Assembly: GCA_032718475.1 (NCBI GenBank)
Contig: JAUCBJ010008049.1
Location: 1-64,000, forward strand
Source: Nemertoderma westbladi
Taxonomy: Eukaryota; Xenacoelomorpha; Nemertodermatida; Nemertodermatidae
Reading direction: 5' to 3'
DNA: 64,000 nucleotides
Position 1 is the stretch's first letter. The number at the start of each line of letters is the position of its first letter. Below the pieces are notes generated by a model that saw only the letters and a list, made by a program, of their open reading frames with translations, had not been told where the DNA came from and did not search any database. The translations under genes and the position numbers were made by a program. Shown piece by piece: positions 55,176 through 64,000 of this stretch.

Positions 55176-56265
55176 AAAGGCCCATTTCCGCGCAGCTTTT
55201 TTTTTGAGCTTTTTTTAGTTAAAACAATTTCTAGAAATTTATTTCCTCAAGATGAATCTGCGAATTTTCGAATACTAAAACCTAAACTATAGAATAAGGC
55301 TCAAAAAAAGCTTGAAAAAAAGCTAGAAAAAAAGCTAAAAAAAGCTAAAAAAAAAGCTTGAAAAAAAGCTTGCTTGAAAAAAATCTAGAAAAAAACTTGA
55401 AAAAAGCTAGAACAAAAGCTCAAAAAAAGCTTCAAAAAAACCTTTAAAAAAGCTCAAAAAAAAGCTGGGTTGAATTTTGAAAATGTTACGATTATAGGTA
55501 CCTATTTTCGTCTTGACTTGTCCTGTTGCGGTTTTTGGGGATCTCGTTACCAAAAGACATACCTTGATGTCTCGGTATTCAATCCCCTGGCTCAGTCGAA
55601 TGCCGCCATGACCCTCGAGTCTGCCCATCTACACCACGAGGCCCGCAAACGCAACCATGAGATCGAGCTCGCCACCTTCACTTCACGCCTTTGATTTTTT
55701 CGGAATTTGGTGGACTCTCCCTGACGACAACCCAGTTTATCAAACGTGTTGGAATTCTCCTGTCTGATTTGCGCGGGACGGCTTATTCAGAGTACGTCCG
55801 CTGGGTTCGTTGGAAGTGAGCTTCGCCCTTCTCTGTACATTTCGTACTTCGAGGTACATTGGTGGCTAATGATACACCACTTGCTCCTAATGCAGCTAGA
55901 TCCTAGCTCACCCACAGTGATGTTAATAATTTGAGGCACTTCTTAGTGCGAATAATTCAATTTTGGGGATTAAATTGCTTTAAATTAAGTGGGATAGCTA
56001 CTAACCATCTCACTTATTTACAACAACTAAATGAGACCAATTATCTAATTCTAGAACATTCATATTATATCTCAATTTTAACTGAAAGTTAGAAAAGGCA
56101 AAACAATCTTGAAAAAAAGCTCAAAAGGAAAGCTAGAAAAAAAGCTTGAAAAAAAAGCTCAAAAAAAGCTTGAAAAAAAGCTAGAAAAAAAGCTCAAGAA
56201 AAATTTAAAAAAAGCTCAGAATAGGCCTACCTCACATAAAAAAGCAGCTCGGAAACGGACCTTAA
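55176..56265. mobile_element. Harbinger-like non-autonomous element carrying captured RT sequence
   Basis: The tips AGGCCCATTTCCG (55179) and, inverted, AGGTCCGTTTCCG (ending 56262) are flanked by TAA on both sides (55176-55178 and 56263-56265), fitting the 3 bp duplications of PIF/Harbinger. Inside each tip is a run of (A)5-8GCTTG/GCTAG repeats (55190-55466 and 56110-56215). The centre holds part of a retrotransposon protein. The right TAA overlaps the TTAA used by the next element. Confidence 0.6.
55483..55870 (+). pseudogene. Nuclease-like C-terminal domain of a non-LTR RT protein (captured fragment)
   Basis: Reads CCGFWGSRYQKTYLDVSVFN, ESAHLHHEARKRNHEIELAT, then in the next frame TPLIFSEFGGLSLTTTQFIK and YSEYVRWVRWK, then VSFALLCTF. 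This is the conserved tail (GFW----Q--F-DVRVF-P, Y--HE--K---Y--R-, F-PLV-S--GG, L-F-LLR) found after the RT in a group of invertebrate non-LTR elements, with a PD-(D/E)xK-like look. Two frameshifts. It lies wholly inside the Harbinger-like element, between its A/T-rich arrays. Confidence 0.6.
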
Positions 56266-57237
56266 CCCTTTCGGTACCATGACACACACGTCTGTTCCAT
56301 GGGTATTGCGCCATGACACACACGTCTGTTCCATGACATTTATTCGATTTCTAAGAAGGGAAAATGTTGCTGGACTCTTAAGTACATGCTTCTATATGTT
56401 AGCGGCACATTTCAGTTTGTATATCTACTGTAATTTAACTACGGTAGGCCTACTGCAGACCTGCTTACAGACTGCCAGACTTTAGCAATAACATAATAAG
56501 GCAGTACTGCAGTAAGGTAGGCCTAAACTGACTAAACAGCCTAAACAGACTAACCGACAGACAGTCTGGATAGGGTCAAAAGTGAAAACTGACAGCGGAA
56601 ATAAAATCCTTGACCAGGAAAACCCCCATAGAGAGAATTTTAATTAGCTAATGTGATTCCTTATATTTTTGACTGACAGACAGACAGACCGACAGACAGA
56701 TCGACAGACAGATCGACAGACAGTCTGGATAGGGTCAAAAGTGAAAACTGACAGCGGAAATGAAATCCTTGACCAGGAAAACCCCCATAGAGAGAATTTA
56801 AATTAGCTAATGTGATTCCTTACATTTTCGACGGACAGACTGACAGAAAGACAGACAGACGGACAAACCGACAGACAGTCTGCATAGGGTCAAAAGTGAA
56901 AACTGACAGCGGAAATGAATTCCTTGACCAGGAAAACCCCCATAGCGATAATTTTAATTAGCTAATGTGATTCCTTATACTTTTGACGGACAGACTGACA
57001 GACAGACCGACAGAGAGACCGACAGACAGTCTGGATTGGGTTAAAAGGGAAAACTGACAGCGGAAATGAAATCATTGACAAGGAAAACCCCCATAGCGAG
57101 AATGTTAGTAGATTTTAGTCTTTCTAAAGTCTTGACAGACAAACTGACAGTAAGACTGACAGACTTCAGAAATTTATGAATTAGAGTTGGGCACTTGGGC
57201 GTTTGAATAATTTCCAGTTAGGTACCGAAAGGGTTAA
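56262..57237. mobile_element. piggyBac-like MITE with perfect 13 bp tips
   Basis: TTAA at 56262-56265 and 57234-57237 flank CCCTTTCGGTACC and its exact reverse complement, giving a 968 bp element (56266-57233). The inside has a doubled ATGACACACACGTCTGTTCC near the left end. Four copies follow of a 150-170 bp unit with GTCTGGATAGGGTCAAAAGT and GACCAGGAAAACCCCCATAG, joined by (GACA)n runs. No ORF. Probably mobilised by a piggyBac-type transposase, though its tips differ from the element at 11935-14730. Confidence 0.9.
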
Positions 57238-58601
57238 GCGGTTAAGAATATTACATTTTATTAAACTGCAAAATGATTTCCAAATTAAATATGAAGAAAT
57301 AATTATTCCAGAATACTAATGTTTCCTAAGTAGGCCTACAGTACAACATTTTTTTGTATTTTTAAATCCAGTAATTCAGATTGAACAAGTTTGGGCCGTT
57401 TTATAGGATTTAATTAAAAAGGATTTAATAGTATCCCATAATATTCACTGACATTTATTGTTTTGGTTAGAATAACGTAACTCACACATTTCCTTAATTC
57501 CTTTTCGTAATCTATAGATTAGGACTTTCGCCCCATCCGGACCTTCGCCCTGAAAGGTAACCAAAACAAACTAACCTACACATATCTAACACATTATGTG
57601 TAGGAATCTGTTACTATAAATATAGTATAATATTTAATTTTAATATATTTGCAATTTGCTTGCATGCTATTGTAGCTAATTACTGTACAACACTTGATTG
57701 TCTTTTTATTTTTGCCTTAGTTTGATAAACAATATATTGTAAATAAGACTCTTTGTAGGGATGTTGCGGTACCATTTGTTACCTCTTCACTACAGCTAAC
57801 CAGTTCAGCCGCATTTCTATTAAGTCGGAGTAGTATATATAACATTCATAGTTTTTCTATTATTAATGTTGAAATATAATAATAATATTTATATTTTAAT
57901 ATCAAAATATTATTTAATAAAATTTATTGTCAAAAATATTTTTCATAAATAATTTTTATAATTAATATCTTTTAAAAAATAATAATAAATAAATTAATAA
58001 ATAATAAATAAATAAAATAATTAATAATAAAAGTTTCTCGAGATTTTAAAATTAACTGAGTAAATTTGATTTTATTAGAGGATCTCACCTTATTGGTATT
58101 ACAGTACAATAAACATGTATTATTCAGTAGGTAATCAATAAAGAGGTCATCCAGATACAGCAGTTTAATATCTTTCATACGTTTCATTGTTAGTAATTAT
58201 TTACCCATATACAAAGTGCAGGTGCCTCACCACATCGAGTGACAGTGGATTTCGAAAAGGCAGCACACAATGCAATACAGAGGCATTTGGTTGTAATCTC
58301 CATATTAAAGTGTGTTTTTTCATATGCGCCTGGCAACAATTAAGAAAGTATGCGAACTTGGGTTATCCTCACTCAACAGCTCTATAATGATTGTGTAACG
58401 TTTAGAAAATTGTGGGTACAGTACTGTATAATCGACGGTTTGGCATTCTTGCCCATCGATGAGATTAAAGAAGATCTTCAATTATCTTTACAACAACACA
58501 CCGGAACATGGTGAATTGTTGTTGGAATACAGCTTTCTATACTGTATTTCTGATTCCATTACATCAATTAGTTTGTGGTTGTTTTCAAAAAGTTTTAAAG
58601 T
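57238..58601. other. Very AT-rich intergenic stretch
   Basis: No gene. Long TAATAATAA-type runs occupy 57850-58030. Confidence 0.6.
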
Positions 58602-60154
58602 TTAACCCTATTAAACCCGGGGGGGGGGTCAATATGACCCCCCCCCCCGCGGTTTTTTTATTATAATTCTGAAACAAACGCAGTTGGGAATCTGAAATTT
58701 TATGACTTTTCCTAAAAATCTATTGTCTTCCTAGTAGTCAAAAAATATTGGGTACTTTTCGAGTTATAGCACCATTTTTTAACCCTACTTTTGGCACTTT
58801 TTTTGAGACGTTTTTTGAAAATTACATTTCATTAAATATGAATTGTAACATCTCTATTTTTGATTTACACCGGTTTTTTGGTGTTAGAAAGTGGATGGAA
58901 TTCATATAAATTGATTTAGAAATTTCAAACTTGTTTTTTTCGGTGGGTGCCAAATTTTGGTGCCAGCACCAAATTTTGAAATAAGTCAATTTTGTAAATT
59001 GATTGTTTGAAACTTGTTTTTTACGCAATTGGGGTTTTTTGGGGTTCTGGATTCGATGAAATATATACGAGTTGCACCAAGCGTATCAAACTTGTATTTT
59101 TCGGTGCTGTGTGCAAATTTTGGTGCTAGCACGAAATTTTGAAAATCCATTCAATAGATAAAATTGCTTGTGACAATTTATTTCTTGCGTTTTAGAGGTT
59201 TATGTCTGTTCTGAATTCAATGGAAAATATAATTATCGAACTAGACATCTCAAACTTGTATTTTTCGGATGTGGGTGCAAAATGTGGTGCTAGCACCAAA
59301 TTTTGAAAACCAGCAAATATATCAATTGATTGTGTCACCTTGTTTCTTGCGTTATACGGGTTTGTGATGGTTCTGAATTCAATGGAATCAGTGAAAATTT
59401 CATAAGAGTTTTTAAACTTGTATTTTTCGCCGGTGGGTGAAAATTGTTGTGCCAGCACCAAATTTTGGAAAATATGCAAATTGATAAGTAGATAGTATCA
59501 CCTTGTTTCTTGCGTTATACGGGTTTATGAGGGTCCTGAATCTGATGGAATCAATAAAAACAGCACTGGACATCGCAAACTTGTACTTTTTGGTGATGGG
59601 TACGAAATTTGGTGCTAGCACCAAAATTTGCCAAATTACACCGAAAAATACAAGAAGCAATGTTCTGGCATATTAGAAATGTATTCCATTAGAACCAGCG
59701 CCCTCGAAAACCTGAAAATGTGAATTTATAGCATCGTATAAGTGAATTAAAAATTTTGTGTTCTAACTGAAAAGTGCTGGTTACTTGTTTTTTTCATTTT
59801 TTTCCTTCGCAGAGAGGACTAAACAGCCATTTATAGTAATCATATCATTTTTAAATATTTTCCAATGTATTTTGCACCCCAGAAAACCTGTATTGAAAAA
59901 TAATTAGCCGAAAATGTAACTTTCAAATTTTGTGAAAATTGTGCACTACTTGTAATTTTGGTGCTGCAATTTTTTCGAAAATTTTTTTTCGGTCGGATCC
60001 AGACAAGTGATACCTACGTACAAACAAAAAATCAGACGTTTTCGTAAATATTTGTAGATTTTAGAGGGGGGGGGGGGGGGGGGGTCAATATGACCCCCCC
60101 CCCCCCCCCCCGGTATTTGTACAACATTTTATAGCCCGGTACTAATAGGGTTAA
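58602..60154. mobile_element. piggyBac-like non-autonomous element with satellite core and G/C hairpins
   Basis: TTAA at 58602-58605 and 60151-60154. The tips CCCTATTAAACCCGG and, inverted, CCCTATTAGTACCGG match at 11 of the first 15 bases. Just inside both ends sits the same hairpin: G10-TCAATATGA-C11 (58619-58648) and G19-TCAATATGA-C18 (60066-60111). The core (about 58910-59640) is a diverged tandem array of about 170 bp units with CAAACTTGTATTTTTCGG, TGGTGCTAGCACCAAATTTTG and TTGTTTCTTGCGTTATACGG. No ORF of note. Fragments of this core occur at 9850-10395, 1902-2230 and 34930-35252. Confidence 0.85.
58910..59640. repeat. Satellite-like array, unit about 170 bp, inside the element
   Basis: Four to five diverged units, each with CAAACTTGTATTTTTCGG, GGTGC(C/T)AGCACCAAATTTTG and (in later units) TTGCGTTATACGGGTTT. 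Minus-strand ORFs here (59479-59192, 59660-59412) only reflect the repeat. Confidence 0.85.
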
Positions 60155-60360
60155 TAACTCATCACAATGAACATCAATCGCAGACTTCTTGGTATCATAT
60201 GAAAGCCAATAGGTGAACTTAGACTTTGGGAGTTGTTCTGGATGTGGTAGTTGCTATGGTAACTAATCAGATTAGTTTACATTAAAACTGTATGTGAAAT
60301 TTATTCGCGGAAATCCATAAATAATAACTTGTTTCCCTGTGAATACACGACTATTCTAGA

Positions 60361-61400
60361 ATGCCATCTGTAGTTACTACAGTAGCCAATGTTTATGCAA
60401 TGTTTACAGACGAACAAAAAGTTTTCATTGTTAAAACCTACTACCGAAAGCAGTCTTCCAAGCTTACACAGTTAGAATTTTTTTCTTACCAGATCGTAGG
60501 TGTTCGGCGTCCTATGAGATCAGACATATCACGTCTTGTAAGACAATTTGAGAGTGAAAAAACTTTGTTACGCAAATCAGGCTCTCAAAGGCCTTCGATT
60601 ACCCAAGAGAAAGTTTCTGCTATTCAAACTCACTTCCTATCATATCCAGAAACCTCTTTGCGCTGTGTGTCCTTAGCTGTAGGGGTAAGCAGAAGCTCCA
60701 CTTAAAGGATTGCCAAAAATCTGAAATTTCGACCATATAAAATTCAGATGTTGCACGGGCTCAAACCCAACGACTATTCCAGCAGAGTGAGCGCTTCTGA
60801 CGCTATTCTGCTTTATTTAGAAGATAAAGATCCGGCCCACATTTACTTTAGCGATGAGGCAACATTTCACCTGAGAGGCGCTGTCAATTGGTGGAACTGC
60901 AGAATTTGGGGTACTGAAAACCCCCATAAAGTGACAGAACGCTTCCGTGACACACCAAAGTTAACGGTATGGTGTGCCATGTCTTCTACATAGGTTATTG
61001 GACCATACATTTTCAAAGGTTCGTCTGTCAACGCTAAGAAATATCTGGCAATGCTGCAAGAGTTTCTAATTCCAAGACTGAGTCCTAACACCGACAAAGT
61101 GTTTCAGCAGGATGGTGCACCGCCACATTGGTCCCTTAACGTTCGTTCATTTTTGGACAGTACCTTTCCTGGCAGGTGGATTGGCAGAGACGGTCCTATA
61201 CGATGGCCAGCTCGTTCTCCCGATTCGACTCCCTGTGATTACTATTTATGGGGCCATGTCAAGAATCTTGTGTACAGCGAAACGGTGACGACGTTAGAAA
61301 AGCTGAGGACGCGCATTAGTTCCGCACTGGAAACAATTCTGCATCATAATCAATTGCAAATAATCAAATTTGTTGCAAATCAAATTATTGGCTTATTATT
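60361..61400 (+). pseudogene. Tc/mariner-type transposase, two nonsense codons
   Basis: One reading frame throughout, broken by TAA at 60703-60705 and TAG at 60991-60993. It starts MPSVVTTVANVYAMFTDEQK; the part EQKVFIVKTYYRKQSSKL with SDISRLVRQFESEKTLL and SGSQRPSI is an N-terminal helix-turn-helix with a GRPR-like turn. Catalytic blocks are IYFSDEATFHLRG (first Asp), VFQQDGAPPHWSL (second Asp) and WPARSPDSTPCDYYLWGHV (third, Asp). This suits the DDxD Tc/mariner relatives with a DUF4817-like N-terminus seen in arthropods and other invertebrates. The protein ends near LRTRISSALETILH. No inverted tips were identified. Confidence 0.88.
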
Positions 61401-61719
61401 ATTAATATTGGTTTGTTACACAAACAATATAAATAACCTAATGCTAAGGGTTACAGTACAGTTTGTTTCTTTAGAATTTCAGTTCAAACCTCTTATGTTT
61501 CAATCGTTGGTTTTCAGTTTTCAGTTCAGATATTTCAGTTTCATCTCTAAACTTTCAGAGTTTGGTTTTTATGACATTTGAATTTCATCTCTAATTTATG
61601 GTTCACAGGTTTCCATAGATTTGGGTGAGTACCTCCAGTCTACCATCTATTAGTAGGATATTGTTATTCAGACCAATGAGATCGTGATCTTTAGTAATAA
61701 GTACACCGGTATTATGAAT

Positions 61720-62335
61720 GCACCATTAGGAATGCATTAGCCAATACCCTTGGTGTCAATTATAAAACCGCATATCAATGGATTCGATCAGGAGAACCAA
61801 AGGGAAACCAAAAGGGGGGGGGGGGGGGTAATAGACTCAAGATAATTAGTAATGTTGTTCTGGAACACATGATAAGCTGGGTTGAGGAAAATCCGTGCAT
61901 AACATTACGAATGATTAAATCCAGGCAGATGGCGAGTCACAATATAAACGATTGTCTATCAATCATATCGAATGCCCTGGGTGGTTGTCTTTATAGTTAT
62001 ATTTTATAGTTGCATAGTTATATAGTATACTGTACATTCACCAGGGGCGTCAAGTCCTTTGGCTGGACAAGACAAATTTTAACTTGTTTTTACATCGAAG
62101 AAATGGCCATTCAAGAGTTGGCAATGGAGCTCTTCTTACTTTACCAGGCACACGTGGTCCAAACATTCATCTTATTGGTGCTATTACGATGAGCGGTGTC
62201 CATTTCAACTCCAGCTACTCCAACATCCCACCATGGCAGTGATGGAGAAGTGGGATCCAGAAGCTCCTTGCGAACGGCATTGAAGTTAAATTTCGTTCGT
62301 TTTTTTGGGGGCATAATGAAAGAAGCAGGACAAGG
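61720..62335 (+). pseudogene. Decayed IS630/Tc1-like transposase
   Basis: Pieces in changing frames read NALANTLGVNYKTAYQWIRS, GEPKGNQK, a G15 tract (61814-61828), then RLKIISNVVLEHMISWVEEN, PCITLRMIK and, later, WLDKTNFNLFLHRRNGHSRV, GALLTLPGTRGPNIHLIGA and ITMSGVHFNS. The order helix-turn-helix, W-EENPC-TL--IK, W-D-TNFN--------SR-G and G-N-H-IGAI is that of IS630/Tc1-type transposases. The first catalytic Asp is kept (DKTNFN). Frameshifts and the G tract disable it. The downstream part to 62335 is only weakly readable. Confidence 0.6.
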
Positions 62336-62800
62336 AGAAAAATATATTGAAGGTTGGTGTAACGGTAATGGTGAATGGTAAGGCAACTCAAACTCAAGCA
62401 TCAAGAACTCGCTATCGAAAGCAATCAATAACAATAAAACAATTAAATTCGAATCAATAAAGCAATTCAGCAAATAGCAATAGACCTATCAGATCAGTTA
62501 AATGAACACAAAATAATTAAATTATTACAGATCAGCAGATGCAACTGTGCAATGCAGTGGGCAATGTCTGTCAGGGAGAAGTTCAAATTTCAACTAAGTT
62601 GAAACTTAAAACTTTTTTTTAAATTCAACTTTTGGTACCTTTGCAGTATCCGTCACACATTTTCTGAAAAATTTTTTAATTTTTTTAATCCGAATTAATA
62701 TCAAATTTTATAGTATTAATATCTATTAAATATTAATTATATGCATTTTACTGTATATATCAATGGCGAGTTCACTACATGTGTACATTATATTCAGTAT
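62336..62800. other. AT-rich spacer
   Basis: No gene is recognised; A/T-rich with short ORFs. Confidence 0.5.
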
Positions 62801-63410
62801 TCAGAATGTGTACTTCCTAGCTATTCCTTCTATTATTGCCTTGAACGGATCTTTTCCAAACTTCATTCGCCACATGAATTCTATCAGATGAGTTTCCAAT
62901 AGAGTACGTGCCGTCCCACAAGCCTTCTTGTTTCTACGCTTTGCCCTCATCCACATATTCTCTACTCTATTTGTGCAGGCACCGGTATCGGGATCAACGA
63001 AGTTGACACTGTGATTCACAGTGAGGTGATTATAACCAAGATGTCCAATAGTATTATATGCACCCCACAGATCCGGCACCACAATTGAACCAGGGATTAT
63101 ATATTTTATATATTCCTTTATAATCGGAAGCAAGGTGTCAGCGTCGCGTCTCTCCACTGGAATAAGAAACCCTTGTTTTGTGTCGATATCATATCCACCA
63201 AAAACCCACTGTTGATTTACAATATGTCCCACGTTATATTTACGTTTACAAAACATACTCTCATCAATTTCTACAATTTTGTTCTCTCCCCCTAAACGAG
63301 TAGGATTCTCACTGAAATGCTCAGCGCATATGTCTCTTAGGAAGTTACACCAGTCAACGAAAGTATTGGTTGCGCATCCTAATTCATGTTTGGCTTTGAG
63401 ATACGTTAAG
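62801..63410 (-). pseudogene. Merlin/IS1595-like transposase catalytic exon
   Basis: The minus-strand frame can be read from about 63410 (LTYLKAKHELGCATNTFVDW, CNFLRDICAEHF) through IVEIDESMFCKRKYNVGH (first Asp), WVFGGYDIDTKQGFLIPVER, IVVPDLWGAYNTIGHLGYNH (second Asp), LTVNHSVNFVDPDTGACTNR and VENMWMRAKRR (Glu) to the stop at 62801. This is the DDE_Tnp_IS1595/ISXO2 core, intact over its length. The N-terminal zinc ribbon is absent directly upstream. CCCCTTAACGTATCTCAAAG just before could be a splice acceptor. It lies upstream of the Merlin start at 51377 on the same strand, so the two cannot be one gene in this order. Labelled pseudogene because no start is visible; it may be an exon. Confidence 0.8.
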
Positions 63411-63891
63411 GGGGGAAGTGTGGGGTGTCTGCGCCATACAAACTCCTATTGAATGTGGGTGCACTTTTCTCTGGAACATATTGATGGATTCCCTTCAAAT
63501 TTGGCACACATGTTTAGAATCCACTTAGGCATAAAATGATGCAACATGAGGCTCTGGCAATCTTCATAACTTCTCCCATGGCTAGATATAGGTGCCTACG
63601 TCAAAATTAATCTACTGTGTAGCATTCAAAATTGTCTAAAGCAAGAAATAGAAACTGCCATGTCAAAATAGAGCATGATTGCATCCATTTTAGACTATAT
63701 ATCACGATCAGAAAGTTCCAAACGATTTCATACACTCAATCCAGAGAAAAGTGCACCTGAAGTTACAAAAATGACATGTCGCGTAAACACCGATTAAAGT
63801 TTTGATACCATTTTGCATCAGATTCTTGATTTTAAAAGATACTAATGATGCACAAAGTTACACAAATATAATTTACAAAACAGAGTTAACC
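63411..63891. other. Non-coding stretch with inverted repeat
   Basis: GGTGCACTTTTCTCTGGA at 63449 and its exact reverse complement at about 63743 form an 18 bp inverted repeat about 280 bp apart. Nothing coding is recognised between them. Confidence 0.55.
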
Positions 63892-64000
63892 AGTCTAAAA
63901 CATTCCTGGTCCATATTCAGTCTCTGGCTCATCTTCTCTCTTCCTCTTAGTGCCTTTAGACTTCTTTACACCCTTCTCAAGAAGCGCTTGATCTTTCTCA
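63892..64000 (-). CDS. C-terminus of an unknown protein, cut by window edge
   Basis: Minus-strand open frame entering from the right edge: EKDQALLEKGVKKSKGTK, RKREDEPETEYGPGMF and a stop at 63892. It is a basic then acidic tail with a YGPGMF end. It may be the last part of a transposon or host nuclear protein (KRKRE resembles a nuclear localisation signal). The family is not recognised. Confidence 0.4.

Noticed and set aside
56640-56720. CRISPR-like spaced repeats (GACAGACAGA clusters and 150 bp units)
   Set aside because: Units are adjacent and diverged with no unique spacers, there are no cas genes, and the organism is a eukaryote.
58822-59660. Several minus-strand ORFs repeating FQNLVLAP-type peptides
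   Set aside because: They follow the 170 bp satellite unit inside a non-autonomous element and have no start, motif or codon pattern of a gene.
49534-63410. One Merlin transposase gene made of the start at 51377 and the DDE exon at 62801-63410
   Set aside because: Both are on the minus strand, but the catalytic exon lies upstream of the start, so the order is wrong for one transcript.

Overview
This 64 kb window looks like an animal (metazoan) nuclear genome, most likely an invertebrate. It is AT-rich and packed with eukaryotic transposons. No gene with an obvious cellular function is present. I cannot name the species. Almost every recognisable coding region is transposase, reverse transcriptase or transposon cargo, and most are broken by stops, frameshifts or 5' truncation. 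The spaces between are minisatellites, fold-back elements and long poly-G/poly-C tracts.

Layout. 0-10 kb: 5'-truncated copies of one non-LTR retrotransposon family with a (TAG)n tail (272-1477, 5812-6753, 8874-9185), an unassigned coiled-coil ORF (3292-4835), a DUF4806-like exon remnant (about 8390-8608) and an RT remnant of a second non-LTR family (9455-9840). 11.9-14.7 kb: a piggyBac transposon with TTAA target duplications and a frameshifted transposase. 17.7-32.4 kb: a 7.1 kb segment in tandem duplicate, nearly identical, holding Gypsy RT/RNase H and FLYWCH-like remnants. Each copy has suffered different later insertions, so empty and filled sites can be read side by side. 32.5-34.8 kb: another RT remnant and an unclassified transposon-type protein in pieces.

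39.1-44.3 kb: the best preserved element. It is a 5.1 kb DNA transposon with about 340 bp terminal inverted repeats built mainly of a 40 bp minisatellite and a 6 bp target duplication. It has two intact convergent ORFs: an IS3/retroviral-integrase-like DDE transposase and a zinc-ribbon plus HECT-like (E3 ubiquitin ligase-like) protein. 44.3-49.5 kb shows no gene. 49.5-51.4 kb: a Merlin/IS1595-like transposase start, split by a retrotransposon copy with a 23 bp target duplication. 52.8-54.2 kb: a pogo/jerky-type transposase with a C-terminal PHD-like finger. 55.2-60.2 kb: three non-autonomous elements, one Harbinger-like with a captured retrotransposon nuclease domain and two piggyBac-like with internal satellites. 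60.4-64 kb: a Tc/mariner-like pseudogene, a decayed IS630/Tc1-like pseudogene, a Merlin catalytic exon and the C-terminus of an unknown protein cut by the window edge.

The window reads as a heterochromatin-like transposon graveyard with one plausible recently active element (39143-44256). The family calls rest on motif recognition without database searches.
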